From positions 1-15,415 of the forward strand of contig JAGGZS010000250.1 of the NCBI GenBank assembly GCA_021161885.1: a stretch of DNA of 15,415 bases, read 5' to 3'. Below the pieces are notes generated by a model, which saw nothing but the letters and a program-made list of their open reading frames with translations, had not been told where the DNA came from and did no database searches. The DNA is from a bacterium (GTDB lineage: Bacteria; Auribacterota; Auribacteria; Auribacterales; Auribacteraceae). The translations under genes were made by a program, and so were the position numbers. Positions 6,614 to 15,404 of this stretch are shown piece by piece; position 1 is the stretch's first letter, and each line of letters begins with the position of its first letter.

Positions 6614-9244
6614 ATGCTTGCGTCAGAAATCAGAAATTCATTTATATCTTATTTTAAAAAAAACGGGCACGCCCATATCCCGAGTTCATCGGTTATACCC
6701 CATGGCGACCCTACTTTACTTTTCACTAATGCCGGAATGAACCAGTTTAAAAACGTTTTTCTCGGTAACGAAACCAGAGATTATAAACGGGCGGTCAGTT
6801 CGCAAAAATGTATCCGCGCGGGCGGAAAACATAACGACCTTGACAATGTCGGATTTACGGCACGGCACCACACCTTTTTTGAAATGCTCGGCAATTTTTC
6901 CTTTGGGGATTATTTTAAGGAAGACGCGGTATTTTTCGCTTGGGATTTTCTGCATAACACATTAGGGCTTCCAAAAGATAACTTATGGGTAACTGTTTAT
7001 AAAGACGACGACCAAGCCGAAAAAATCTGGAAAAAAATAAGCGCTCTGCCAAACGGCAGGATAATCCGGCTGGGCGAAAAAGATAATTTCTGGAGTATGG
7101 GCGATACCGGTCCATGCGGACCTTGTTCGGAAATCCTTATTGATCAAGGCGAGGCGTTATCGTGCGGTAATAATTGTGGTATAGGAAAATGCGACTGCGA
7201 CCGCTATCTTGAATTATGGAACCTTGTGTTTATGCAGTTCGACAGGGATAATCAAGGCGTTATGCACAACCTGCCTAAACCAAGTATCGATACGGGTATG
7301 GGACTTGAACGCATAACCGCTTTTATGCAGGATGTTCACTCTAACTTTGATACCGACCTTATATTGCCTTTAATAAAAGAAACAGAAAAACTGACGGGTA
7401 AAAAACACACAAATCCATCTTACAGAACAGCTTTTAATGTTATTGCCGATCATATAAGATGTTTAGCGTTCGCTTTATCGGACGGCGCGTATCCATCTAA
7501 CGAAGGCAGGGGTTATGTATTAAGAAAAATCTTGCGCCGCGGGTTCAGGTTCGGTTTGAAACTTGATATAAACGAACCGTTTTTATATAAACTGCTTCCT
7601 GCGGTGTGTTCAAAAATGGGCGATATTTATCCTGAATTATTAAAAAAACAAAATGATGTCCAAAATATTATAAAAAATGAAGAGCAGAGGTTTCAGGAAA
7701 CTCTTACCGAAGGAATAAAACGAATAGAGGAAACACTTAAGGAACTTAAAAAATCAGAGACAAACCATCTGCCCGGCGAACAGGTATTTAAACTGTACGA
7801 CACTTACGGAATACCTCTTGATATTATCGAAGACGTCGCCCGCGAAGAAAATCTGCAAATCGACAAAAAAACTTACGATGTTTTGATGAAAAAACAGCGC
7901 GATACGGCAAGGTCAGCTCAAAAAAATGTACGTAAAGAAGATAACTTGCAAATATACGAAAAACTTCTTGTCTCAGTTAATTCACCTATAAAATTTGAAG
8001 GTTATGAAAAAAGCTCACTTGATACAACAATCTTGGGTATAATTGAAAATAATGAAATTGTAACCGCTGTTACTTCGGAATCGGAAATAGAGATAATTTT
8101 GCGGGAAACACCGTTTTACGCCGAGTCAGGCGGACAAGCTGCCGATACCGGTATTTTAAAAAATAAATCCGCGCAAATAGAAATAAACTACGTGTTCTCT
8201 CCCCTGCCGGGCTTGATTGTGCACAAAGGAAAAATCACAAAAGGAAAAATTGAATTAAACGACAAGATTTTTGCTGAAATTGATAGACAAAGGCGAAATG
8301 AGATAAAAAAACATCATTCCGCCACTCACTTAATTCAATATGCCTTACGCCATGTGTTAGGCGAGCATGTCCATCAAGCGGGTTCGCTTGTTGAACCGGA
8401 CAGGTTAAGGTTTGATTTCACTCATTTCAGCGCGCTGACTGACGACCAAACCGAACAGATTCTATTTACGGTTAATGATTTAATCCAGCAGAATTTATCT
8501 CGCAAAACCGAATTAAAATCTATTACTGAAGCAAAAAGGGAAGGGGCAATGGCACTGTTTGGCGAAAAATACGGCAAAAAGGTGCGTGTTGTATCGTTCG
8601 GGGATGTGAGCAAAGAGTTATGCGGCGGAACTCATGTTAGCGCCACCGGTGAAATTGGGTTATTGGCTATTCAGCATGAAAGTTCAGTAGCTACGGGTGT
8701 TCGAAGGATAGAGGCTTTATGCGGTAAATCCGCTCAGCAATATATAATTAATCGCAACAAAATGATTGATGAATTAAGCTCCGCTTTAAAAGTTCCGCTT
8801 AATGAAATGAAAGATAAAATAAAAAAACTGTTTGAAGAAAAAAAATATTTGGAAAAACAGCTCAGGCAGGCGGCACAGAAAAATACAATTGACAACTTGT
8901 CTAAAATATTGGATAACACAAAAATAATAAACGGCATAAATGTCATTGTCCATAATTGCGGAGAAACAAACCGGCAGGTCTTGCGGACTCTCGCAGATAC
9001 AATAAAAAATAAAATGGACAGCGCTGTTATCGCTCTTGGCGGACATGACGAAAATAAAGTTTTTTTTCTGGTAATGATAACTAAAAATTTAGTAAAAAAA
9101 GGATACCATGCAGGAAATATAGTAAAAAAAATCGCTCAGCATGCCGGTGGCAACGGAGGAGGCAGACCTGATATGGCTCAGGCAGGAGCCAAAGATATAA
9201 ACAAAATTGATGAAGCGTTAAATTTAATATTTAATGAACTTTAA
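6614..9244 (+). CDS. alaS: Alanine--tRNA ligase
   Basis: AlaRS charges tRNA-Ala and edits Ser/Gly mischarges in the cytoplasm. The 876 residues match the full-length family. The catalytic core carries the class II motif regions HHTFFEMLGNFSFGDYF and GDTGPCGPCSEI, then a cysteine cluster C184, C188, C193, C195 (CGxxCxxxxCxCxR), seen in a subset of bacterial AlaRS and a possible metal site. The editing domain has zinc ligands H568 and H572 in HHSATH, and C670 and H674 in CGGTH. The C-terminal DHHA1 domain ends with the typical GGGRPDMAQAG. The ATG at 6614 gives the expected N-terminus; the Shine-Dalgarno AAGGAGAT (6593-6600) is 13 bases away, somewhat long. The gene follows recA-recX as in many genomes, and no truncation is seen. 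Confidence 0.98.
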   Translation: MLASEIRNSFISYFKKNGHAHIPSSSVIPHGDPTLLFTNAGMNQFKNVFLGNETRDYKRAVSSQKCIRAGGKHNDLDNVGFTARHHTFFEMLGNFSFGDYFKEDAVFFAWDFLHNTLGLPKDNLWVTVYKDDDQAEKIWKKISALPNGRIIRLGEKDNFWSMGDTGPCGPCSEILIDQGEALSCGNNCGIGKCDCDRYLELWNLVFMQFDRDNQGVMHNLPKPSIDTGMGLERITAFMQDVHSNFDTDLILPLIKETEKLTGKKHTNPSYRTAFNVIADHIRCLAFALSDGAYPSNEGRGYVLRKILRRGFRFGLKLDINEPFLYKLLPAVCSKMGDIYPELLKKQNDVQNIIKNEEQRFQETLTEGIKRIEETLKELKKSETNHLPGEQVFKLYDTYGIPLDIIEDVAREENLQIDKKTYDVLMKKQRDTARSAQKNVRKEDNLQIYEKLLVSVNSPIKFEGYEKSSLDTTILGIIENNEIVTAVTSESEIEIILRETPFYAESGGQAADTGILKNKSAQIEINYVFSPLPGLIVHKGKITKGKIELNDKIFAEIDRQRRNEIKKHHSATHLIQYALRHVLGEHVHQAGSLVEPDRLRFDFTHFSALTDDQTEQILFTVNDLIQQNLSRKTELKSITEAKREGAMALFGEKYGKKVRVVSFGDVSKELCGGTHVSATGEIGLLAIQHESSVATGVRRIEALCGKSAQQYIINRNKMIDELSSALKVPLNEMKDKIKKLFEEKKYLEKQLRQAAQKNTIDNLSKILDNTKIINGINVIVHNCGETNRQVLRTLADTIKNKMDSAVIALGGHDENKVFFLVMITKNLVKKGYHAGNIVKKIAQHAGGNGGGRPDMAQAGAKDINKIDEALNLIFNEL

Positions 9245-9261
9245 AAAAGGAATTTTTTATT

Positions 9262-9891
9262 ATGGACACTCAAAACTCGTCTAACAGGCGCCGCTGGTGG
9301 AGGATTTTAATTGATAAACCGTTACAGCTTAGGTATACAAGCTTAATTGTCGCTTTGGTTGTTTTATATTCCGGTTGTTTAGGGTATTCGCTATACACTA
9401 ATTCCCGTGAGACATCGCGGTTGATGCTTGAAATTGTCGAATCTAATCCGAAACTTGAAGCGAAACTCTCAACGATAGATAATACGGCTCTTATAAAAAC
9501 CATTATCGCTATGCTTATTAACGCTATCGTGATTTCGTATATCGGTATTTTTTCTACCCATAAAATAGCAGGTCCTATTTATCGGTTCAAAAAACATCTG
9601 AAAAGTATTAAAAACGGTGATTTTTCAGCAAAAACCAAACTGCGCAAAAACGATCTTTTAACAGAACTTGCCGACGATTTCAATCAAGCATCCGAAAGTT
9701 TGCAGAATTTTATTAATGACGACATAACAAAATCAAATTATTTTCTCAAATCTTTAAAAGAACTGAATTCCGCTATAGAAACCAATAAAACCAACCCGCA
9801 GGAAGTATATTCGGCTATAAAAGATATTACTGAGGAAATAGACAAATACGTAACAGAAAAGAAAAAATTGATTTCTTTAAAAAACGGATAA
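9262..9891 (+). CDS. Two-helix inner-membrane protein with HAMP domain and no output domain
   Basis: I do not recognise a named gene. The 209 residues start with a basic cytoplasmic stretch (NRRRWWR), then a membrane helix at about 26-45, an extracytoplasmic loop of only about 30 residues, a second helix at about 77-98, and a HAMP linker at about 96-150 (KIAGPIYRFKKHLKSIKNGDFS, with the conserved Pro105 and Gly119-Asp120). The rest (150-209) is charged, predicted helical and coiled-coil-like. No kinase, GGDEF, methyl-accepting or phosphatase domain follows, although HAMP normally joins a sensor to such an output. It may therefore pair with another protein. AAGGA (9247-9251) sets the start. 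It sits 17 bases after alaS and 6 before hisD, so it is probably co-transcribed with both, but no link in function is evident. Confidence 0.8.
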   Translation: MDTQNSSNRRRWWRILIDKPLQLRYTSLIVALVVLYSGCLGYSLYTNSRETSRLMLEIVESNPKLEAKLSTIDNTALIKTIIAMLINAIVISYIGIFSTHKIAGPIYRFKKHLKSIKNGDFSAKTKLRKNDLLTELADDFNQASESLQNFINDDITKSNYFLKSLKELNSAIETNKTNPQEVYSAIKDITEEIDKYVTEKKKLISLKNG

Positions 9892-9897
9892 ATTTTT

Positions 9898-11184
9898 ATG
9901 AACTGTTTTGTTAATCCATCTTACAAAGAACTTAAAAAAAAATTTTTTGATACAAAATTAAAAACAGATATTGAAGAGACGGTGTCAAAGATAATCGAAA
10001 AAGTCAGTACAAACGGCGATCAGGCACTGCGTGAATATACCCTTAAATTCGATAATATAGATTTAAGCGGCAAACCGTTACAAGTTGACAAAAAAGAAGC
10101 TCAACTCGCTTTAGATAAGTTAGACGAAAATCTCTTATCCGCTTTAAAGCAATCAAAAAAAAATATTATAGATTACCATAAAAATCAGCTTCGACCGGAT
10201 ATCACATTAGATGCAGGTTTAAATTCTTATATTAAAGAAATAAGTATGCCTGTGCAGACGGCGGGGTGTTATATCCCGGGCGGAACCGCTCCTTTAGTTT
10301 CAAGCGTGCTGATGACAGTATTACCCGCGAAAGCAGCGGGCGTAGAAAAAATTGTGGCAGTAACGCCTGTAAACAAAGAAGGTTCGGTAAATAAAGCTAT
10401 TCTTGCAGCTTGTGAACTGTGCGGTGTTGATGAAATATATAAAATTGGCGGCGCACAGGCTATTGCCGCATTGGCTTACGGAACGGAATCTATCCCTCAA
10501 GTCAACGTTATAGCCGGTCCGGGCAACGCGTATGTTACCGAAGCTAAACGGCAGGTTTTCGGGCAGGTCGGGATAGATATGGTAGCCGGTCCGAGCAATG
10601 TGCTTATATTGACCGATAAAAGATCCGACCCTGATTATGTCGCTATTGATCTGCTTGCCCAATTAGAACACGGTAAAGACAGTACCGCTATTTGTATATC
10701 TACAAGCAAAGATTTTTTAGGGAATTTAAAAAATTCTTTAGATAAATTACTGCAGAACTCCACCCGCCAAAACATATTAACCATTTCAGCCGAAAAAGGT
10801 TTATTTCTTATAGAAGTTGATGATAACCAAAAAATGGTTAATCTCGCTAACGATATCGCTGCGGAACATCTTGAAATAATGACTGAAACTCCGGAAATTT
10901 TTGTTTCGGAAATCAAAAACGCGGGCGCTGTTTTTATAGGAAAATACACTCCTGAAGCAGTAGGCGATTATTTTGCGGGTCCCAGCCATGTGCTCCCTAC
11001 GGGTGGTAACGCTAAATTTTTCTATGGTCTTAGTGTTTATCATTTCCTGAAAAAAATCAGTATTATAAAATATTCTAAAGAAAAATTGGTTTCAGCATCT
11101 GGCTCAATAAGTATAATAGCCGAAACAGAAGGGCTTGACGCGCATAATAAATCGGTAATGCTGAGGTGTAAAGGAAATGAATAA
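9898..11184 (+). CDS. hisD: Histidinol dehydrogenase
   Basis: HisD carries out the last two steps of histidine synthesis, the NAD-dependent four-electron oxidation of L-histidinol to L-histidine via the aldehyde. It is a zinc enzyme. The zinc ligands are recognisable as Q255 and H258 (LLAQLEHGKDS), D357 (VGDYFAGPSHVLPTGG) and H416 (LDAHNKS). The catalytic pair is E323-H324 in AAEHLE. The NAD-binding region has IAGPGNAYVTEAKRQVFG. The length of 428 residues is normal. The start is preceded only by a weak CGGAT (9885-9889). It is the first his gene of the cluster, without a separate promoter or attenuator in the six-base gap, so it depends on transcription from upstream or from within the HAMP gene. 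Confidence 0.97.
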   Translation: MNCFVNPSYKELKKKFFDTKLKTDIEETVSKIIEKVSTNGDQALREYTLKFDNIDLSGKPLQVDKKEAQLALDKLDENLLSALKQSKKNIIDYHKNQLRPDITLDAGLNSYIKEISMPVQTAGCYIPGGTAPLVSSVLMTVLPAKAAGVEKIVAVTPVNKEGSVNKAILAACELCGVDEIYKIGGAQAIAALAYGTESIPQVNVIAGPGNAYVTEAKRQVFGQVGIDMVAGPSNVLILTDKRSDPDYVAIDLLAQLEHGKDSTAICISTSKDFLGNLKNSLDKLLQNSTRQNILTISAEKGLFLIEVDDNQKMVNLANDIAAEHLEIMTETPEIFVSEIKNAGAVFIGKYTPEAVGDYFAGPSHVLPTGGNAKFFYGLSVYHFLKKISIIKYSKEKLVSASGSISIIAETEGLDAHNKSVMLRCKGNE

Positions 11185-12226
11185 TTTTTTTCGTAAAAAT
11201 GTAATTGATATGCAAGGTTATGTGCCCGGTAAACAGCTTAATGATTTGGATATAATAAAACTCAATACCAATGAGAACCCTTATCCTCCGCCGGAAAACG
11301 TAATATCTGCTTTAAAAAATGCGATAGAGTCGAAACTAAACCTATACCCCGATCCACTGGCGGTTGATTTGCGTAAAAAAATCGCTATGCTTTATAATCT
11401 TGATCCATCGCAAATAATAGCGGGTAATGGGTCTGACGAAATTTTGTCGATAATTTTCAGGTCGTTTGTCGATCCCAAAGATAAAGTAGTTCTTTTTAAT
11501 CCAACTTATACTCTCTATTACACTTTAGCCAATTCAGTTGACGCTGATATTATATCTTACAATCTTGACAGCAACTTTGATATCCCCGAAGAAATTTTTT
11601 CGGTAAAATGCAAAATATGTTTTATCCCGAACCCAAACGCTCCCACAGGCAATTTTTTCGATAAAAAAAAATTGTCAAGGCTTGCCGACTCAATAGGAGG
11701 AATACTTGTAATTGACGAGGCTTACGCAGATTTTGCGGAAGACAATTGTTTGGGTTTGCTGAAAAAACACGGAAATATTATAATTACAAGAACTTTTTCA
11801 AAATCATTTTCTTTAGCCGGAATGAGAATCGGCTACGGGCTATCTTCGCCGGAAATAATAAAAGGCTTGATGAAAATAAAAGATTCCTATAACCTAAATA
11901 GGTTAAGCATTGTTGCCGGTGAAGCTATATTAAATAATATTACGCAAATACATCGGCGGATAGATTTAATAAAAAAGTTGAGAGATAAATCAGCTCAGGA
12001 ATTCAGATCGCTCGGGTTTACGGTATTAGATTCACAGACAAATTTTTTGTTTGTGAAGCCGTCTAAAATTTCGGCTGAAGAATTGTACAAAAAACTTTAT
12101 TGCCGGAAAATTCTGGTTCGTTTTTTTGATCAGGAACGCGTAAACGAATTTCTTCGTATAACCGTTGGTACGGAAGAACAAATGAAAATATTACTTAATG
12201 CGATAAAAAAAATTACGGAGAACTAA
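11177..12226 (+). CDS. hisC: Histidinol-phosphate aminotransferase
   Basis: HisC transfers the amino group of glutamate to imidazole acetol phosphate, giving histidinol phosphate. It is a fold-type I PLP enzyme. K209 in TRTFSKSFSLAG is the Schiff-base lysine, R217 in AGMRIGYG binds phosphate, and NPNAPTG (152-158) and VIDEAYADF (178-186) contact the cofactor. The N-terminal LNTNENPYPPP is typical of HisC. The length of 349 residues is normal. The ATG overlaps the end of hisD by eight bases and is served by GAGGTG at 11163-11168, eight bases upstream. Assignment as HisC rather than another aminotransferase of the family is supported by the his context. Confidence 0.96.
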   Translation: MNNFFRKNVIDMQGYVPGKQLNDLDIIKLNTNENPYPPPENVISALKNAIESKLNLYPDPLAVDLRKKIAMLYNLDPSQIIAGNGSDEILSIIFRSFVDPKDKVVLFNPTYTLYYTLANSVDADIISYNLDSNFDIPEEIFSVKCKICFIPNPNAPTGNFFDKKKLSRLADSIGGILVIDEAYADFAEDNCLGLLKKHGNIIITRTFSKSFSLAGMRIGYGLSSPEIIKGLMKIKDSYNLNRLSIVAGEAILNNITQIHRRIDLIKKLRDKSAQEFRSLGFTVLDSQTNFLFVKPSKISAEELYKKLYCRKILVRFFDQERVNEFLRITVGTEEQMKILLNAIKKITEN

Positions 12227-12229
12227 ATA

Positions 12230-12823
12230 ATGGCAGACAGGACAGCGGAAGTTTCACGAATTACTAAAGAAACCGATATAAAAATAAAAATTAATGTAGA
12301 TGGTTCAGGCGTCGGCAACATAAAAACCGGCATAGCTTTTTTTGACCATATGCTTGAATTAACGGCTAAGCACGGCGTGTTTGATATATCTGTTGACGCT
12401 AAAGGCGATATAGACGTTGATTACCATCATACCGTTGAGGATGTGGGTATCGCTCTCGGGCAGGCTTTTGATTCGGCTCTTAAAGACCGCAAAGGGATAA
12501 AACGATACGGATGCGCTGCGGTTCCCATGGACGAATCAAGAATAGAGGTTGCAGTGGATATGGGTGGCAGACCGTTTGTCATTTTTGACGTAAAAAATCA
12601 GGATAAATGTATCAAAGATATTCCAATCCAACTATTTGAAGAATTTTTCAGGGCGTTTTCAAATTCATGTAAAATGAATATTCATATACGGTCTATTTAT
12701 GGAGTCAATGCGCATCATATAGTGGAATCAATGTTTAAAAGTTTCGCCAGAGCTCTGGACCATGCGGTTTGGATAGATAAACGAATTGAAGGGAATATAC
12801 CCTCAACAAAAGGTACAATATGA
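12230..12823 (+). CDS. hisB: Imidazoleglycerol-phosphate dehydratase (monofunctional)
   Basis: HisB removes water from imidazoleglycerol phosphate to give imidazole acetol phosphate. It uses a dinuclear manganese site built from His/Glu motifs, all present: H40 in FFDHMLE, H66-H67 and E70 in DYHHTVED, and H162-H163 and E166 in AHHIVES. The ending PSTKGTI matches the usual PSTKG-x-x C-terminus. At 197 residues it is the dehydratase alone; the N-terminal histidinol-phosphatase of enterobacterial HisB is absent, so that step needs another enzyme not seen here. CGGAG at 12216-12220 sets the ATG, three bases after the hisC stop. Confidence 0.97.
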   Translation: MADRTAEVSRITKETDIKIKINVDGSGVGNIKTGIAFFDHMLELTAKHGVFDISVDAKGDIDVDYHHTVEDVGIALGQAFDSALKDRKGIKRYGCAAVPMDESRIEVAVDMGGRPFVIFDVKNQDKCIKDIPIQLFEEFFRAFSNSCKMNIHIRSIYGVNAHHIVESMFKSFARALDHAVWIDKRIEGNIPSTKGTI

Positions 12824-13461
12824 TCACTGTAGTCGATTACGGAATGGGTAATTTGAAAAGCGTAGTCAAGGCGTTTGAACATCTTGGCGTAAGCATAAAG
12901 ATTACAGGTAAAAGCCGTGATATAGAAAAAGCCCATTGCCTTGTAGTGCCCGGAGTAGGCGCGTTTGACGACTGTATGGAAACTCTGCAGGATAAACATT
13001 TGGTGCCGGCTATAAAAAAACATATTTATTTCGGAAAACCTTATCTCGGAATATGTCTCGGACACCAGATTTTGTTTGAAAACCATGAGGAAAGCAGAAA
13101 AAAAATCCAAGGAATAGGCATTTTTCCGGGAACAGTAAAGCGGTTTACCGATGACCTTAAAGTGCCTCATATGGGTTGGAACCAAATAAAAATTTATAAA
13201 AAAAAATGTCCTTTACTTAGAGGCATTGAAGATGAAGAATGGTTTTATTTCGTCCATTCTTACTACGTAGAACCTATTGACAGCCGTATTGTTGCCGCGA
13301 GAACCGATTACGGAATAAATTTCGCTTCAATTTTATGGGACGGGGCAAGGCTTTTTTCTGTCCAGTTTCATCCGGAAAAAAGCCAGAATTCCGGTCTTAA
13401 AATTTTGAAAAATTTCTGCGATATATACGACCGGCATAAAAAGGAAAAAAAATGCTCATAA
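12820..13461 (+). CDS. hisH: Imidazole glycerol phosphate synthase, glutaminase subunit
   Basis: HisH is a class I glutamine amidotransferase that releases ammonia and passes it to HisF for imidazole ring formation. The triad is intact: C79 in the nucleophile elbow LGICLGHQ, and H184 and E186 in QFHPEKS. The oxyanion-strand region PGVGAF (44-49) and the start VVDYGMGNLKSV are typical. At 213 residues the length is normal. The ATG overlaps the hisB stop as ATGA, with AAAGG (12808-12812) seven bases upstream. It is separated from hisF by hisA, the usual H-A-F order. No key residue is missing. Confidence 0.97.
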   Translation: MITVVDYGMGNLKSVVKAFEHLGVSIKITGKSRDIEKAHCLVVPGVGAFDDCMETLQDKHLVPAIKKHIYFGKPYLGICLGHQILFENHEESRKKIQGIGIFPGTVKRFTDDLKVPHMGWNQIKIYKKKCPLLRGIEDEEWFYFVHSYYVEPIDSRIVAARTDYGINFASILWDGARLFSVQFHPEKSQNSGLKILKNFCDIYDRHKKEKKCS

Positions 13462-14180
13462 TACCTGCTATCGATCTTATTGACGGAAAATGCGTTAGGC
13501 TAGATCAAGGCAAAGCCGACAAAAAAACCGTTTACAGCAATAACCCGTCCGACATTGCCGAAAATTTTTCTTTCGCAGGCGCGAAACGACTTCATGTAGT
13601 TGATCTGGACGGAGCGTTTAAAGGGTCGCCTGAAAACATTAAGGCTTTATCGGCAATAAGAAAAAATTTTAAGGGGATTATTGAATTTGGAGGCGGAATA
13701 AGGACTTTTGGCGATATAGAGAAAATTTTGTCTGCCGGAGCCGATAGGATTATACTCGGCACAATGGCTTATAAATCTCACGATTTTGTTAAGGAATGTA
13801 TCAATAAATACGGCGATATTTTTATTGTCGGGATAGACGCGAAAAACGGGTACGTCGCGGTTAAAGGATGGGTTGAGACAACAAAAATAAAAGCTGTTGA
13901 TTTGGCTTGTGATATGGAATTTCTCGGGATCAAAAAGATTATTTTTACTGACATTGCAAGAGACGGTATGTTAAAAGGACCTAATATTGAAAGTTTGAAA
14001 AAAATGTTGAAATCCGTTTCTATAAAAATAATATCTTCGGGCGGTATCAGCAAAATAGACGATATAAGAAAAATCGCGGAACTAAAACATCCCGCAGTTG
14101 AAGGTATCATTATAGGCAAAGCGCTTTATACCGGCGCGATAGATATAAACGAGGTGATAAAATGTTGGCAAAACGAATAA
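13452..14180 (+). CDS. hisA: Phosphoribosylformimino-5-aminoimidazole carboxamide ribotide isomerase
   Basis: HisA performs the Amadori-type isomerisation of ProFAR to PRFAR. It is a TIM barrel related to HisF by duplication. The catalytic aspartates are D8 in IPAIDLIDGKCVRL and D129 in VGIDAKNG. The two phosphate-binding motifs are GGGIR (80-84) and, in the second half, the SSGGIS loop after FTDIARDGM. The tryptophan in KGWVETT (138-144) fits HisA and not the dual-substrate PriA more than loosely; with no trp genes in view, plain HisA is most likely. It overlaps hisH by ten bases, with AAGGA at 13441-13445 for its start. The 242 residues are of normal length. Confidence 0.96.
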   Translation: MLIIPAIDLIDGKCVRLDQGKADKKTVYSNNPSDIAENFSFAGAKRLHVVDLDGAFKGSPENIKALSAIRKNFKGIIEFGGGIRTFGDIEKILSAGADRIILGTMAYKSHDFVKECINKYGDIFIVGIDAKNGYVAVKGWVETTKIKAVDLACDMEFLGIKKIIFTDIARDGMLKGPNIESLKKMLKSVSIKIISSGGISKIDDIRKIAELKHPAVEGIIIGKALYTGAIDINEVIKCWQNE

Positions 14181-14917
14181 TCCCCTGTCTTGACGTCAAT
14201 GAAGGGCGGGTGGTTAAAGGCATAAATTTTTTAAACTTGATTGATGCCGGCGATCCGGTTGAAGCCGCTTGCAAATATGACGAAATGGGGGCTGATGAAC
14301 TTGTTTTTCTCGATATTACAGCGTCATCGGATAACAGAAATATTATTATTGATGTTGTAAAAAAAACCGCTGAAAAAATTTTTATACCTTTAACTGTCGG
14401 CGGCGGCATAAGAAATCTTGAGGATATACGAAAACTCCTTAACGCCGGAGCGGATAAGGTATCTATCAACACATCGGCTGTAAAAGATGAACTATTCGTT
14501 AAAAAAGCCGCGAAAAAGTTCGGTTCCCAATGTATTGTTGTGGCTATCGACGCCAAACGCAAAGAAAACCATTGGGAAGTTTTTATTCATGGCGGACGCA
14601 CTCCAACAGGGATAGATACGGTTTCATGGGCGCAAAAAATGGCAAAATACGGGGCAGGCGAAATTCTGCTTACCAGCATGGATTGCGACGGCACAAAATC
14701 GGGTTATGATAATGAACTAAATAAAGCCGTATCCACATCTGTAAACATACCTGTCATAGCCTCAGGCGGAGCAGGCAAATTAGAACATCTGTTCAATGCT
14801 TTAGAATACGGCAAAGCGGATGCTGTGCTTGCGGCATCAATTTTTCATTATAAAGAATTAAGTATAAGACAATGTAAAGAATATTTAGCCTCAAAAGGAG
14901 TTACGGTAAGATTATGA
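14162..14917 (+). CDS. hisF: Imidazole glycerol phosphate synthase, cyclase subunit
   Basis: HisF is the TIM-barrel partner of HisH. It takes PRFAR and ammonia to give imidazole glycerol phosphate and AICAR, the latter returning to purine synthesis. The catalytic aspartates are D11 (IPCLDVNEGRVVKG) and D130 (VVAIDAKR). LTVGGGIRN (77-85) and ASGGAG are the phosphate loops, and TSMDCDGTKSGYD (171-183) is a family signature. The length of 251 residues is normal. The ATG lies 19 bases inside the end of hisA, behind a good GAGGTGAT (14151-14158), so translation should be coupled. Confidence 0.98.
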   Translation: MLAKRIIPCLDVNEGRVVKGINFLNLIDAGDPVEAACKYDEMGADELVFLDITASSDNRNIIIDVVKKTAEKIFIPLTVGGGIRNLEDIRKLLNAGADKVSINTSAVKDELFVKKAAKKFGSQCIVVAIDAKRKENHWEVFIHGGRTPTGIDTVSWAQKMAKYGAGEILLTSMDCDGTKSGYDNELNKAVSTSVNIPVIASGGAGKLEHLFNALEYGKADAVLAASIFHYKELSIRQCKEYLASKGVTVRL

Positions 14918-15297
14918 AATTTATTAATGAACTAAAATTTAACAGCGACGGATTAATACCCGCAATAATTCAAGATGCCGAAGACAACACGGTTTTAATG
15001 ATGGCATACATGAACAAAGATTCACTTAAAGCCACTTTAGAAACAAAAAAAACAAATTTCTGGAGCAGGTCACGACAGAAATATTGGGTTAAAGGCGAAT
15101 CTTCAGGACATACTCAGGACGTCAAAGCAGTCTATTACGATTGCGATGCGGACACATTATTAATCAAGGTAATCCAGCATGGCGCTGCTTGCCACATGGG
15201 ATACAGGTCGTGCTTTTACACTCAGGTACATAATGACGGCACAACGGAAATTATCGCCGAAAAAATTTTTGATCCCGATAAAGTTTATAAAAAATAA
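14914..15297 (+). CDS. hisI: Phosphoribosyl-AMP cyclohydrolase
   Basis: HisI opens the adenine ring of phosphoribosyl-AMP, the third step of the pathway. The metal-binding motifs are intact: the D-C-D-x-D cluster with D76, C77, D78 and D80, and C93 and C100 in HGAACHMGYRSC, which bind zinc (the cysteines) and magnesium (the aspartates). FWSRSRQKYWVKGESSGHTQ (49-68) is the family signature. At 127 residues it is the cyclohydrolase alone; the HisE pyrophosphohydrolase domain found fused in many bacteria is not present. The ATG overlaps the hisF stop as ATGA; the Shine-Dalgarno AAAAGGAG (14893-14900) is rather far, 13 bases. It is the last his gene in the window. Confidence 0.97.
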   Translation: MKFINELKFNSDGLIPAIIQDAEDNTVLMMAYMNKDSLKATLETKKTNFWSRSRQKYWVKGESSGHTQDVKAVYYDCDADTLLIKVIQHGAACHMGYRSCFYTQVHNDGTTEIIAEKIFDPDKVYKK

Positions 15298-15305
15298 TCT
15301 ACACG

Positions 15306-15326
15306 GGTATCCGAAATACCGATTTT
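15306..15326 (+). terminator. Weak hairpin after hisI
   Basis: GGTAT (15306-15310) and ATACC (15316-15320) can form a 5-bp stem with a CCGAA loop just after the hisI stop, followed at 15323 by only four T. It is short for an efficient intrinsic terminator, but its position at the end of the cluster is suggestive. Confidence 0.25.
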
Positions 15327-15357
15327 AGGTTCATAAAAGCTATACGAATTTTAAAGT

Positions 15358-15404
15358 ATAAGTTTACAGAAAATCCTTAATATGGCGCAAAACTTATCTT
15401 TTTT
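15358..15404 (+). terminator. Possible terminator-like hairpin at the right edge
   Basis: ATAAGTTT (15358-15365) and AAACTTAT (15390-15397) are a perfect 8-bp inverted repeat with a 24-base loop, followed by a C and six T (15399-15404). The stem is AT-rich and the loop long, so it would be weak. It may mark the end of the his transcript. No ORF of useful length begins in the last 118 bases. Confidence 0.28.

Noticed and set aside
12715..13185. Long minus-strand reading frames opposite hisB/hisH, and similar ones opposite hisA, hisF, hisD and htrA.
   Set aside because: They are antisense shadows of clear genes, have no recognisable motifs or ribosome binding sites, and their lengths follow from the codon bias of the real genes.
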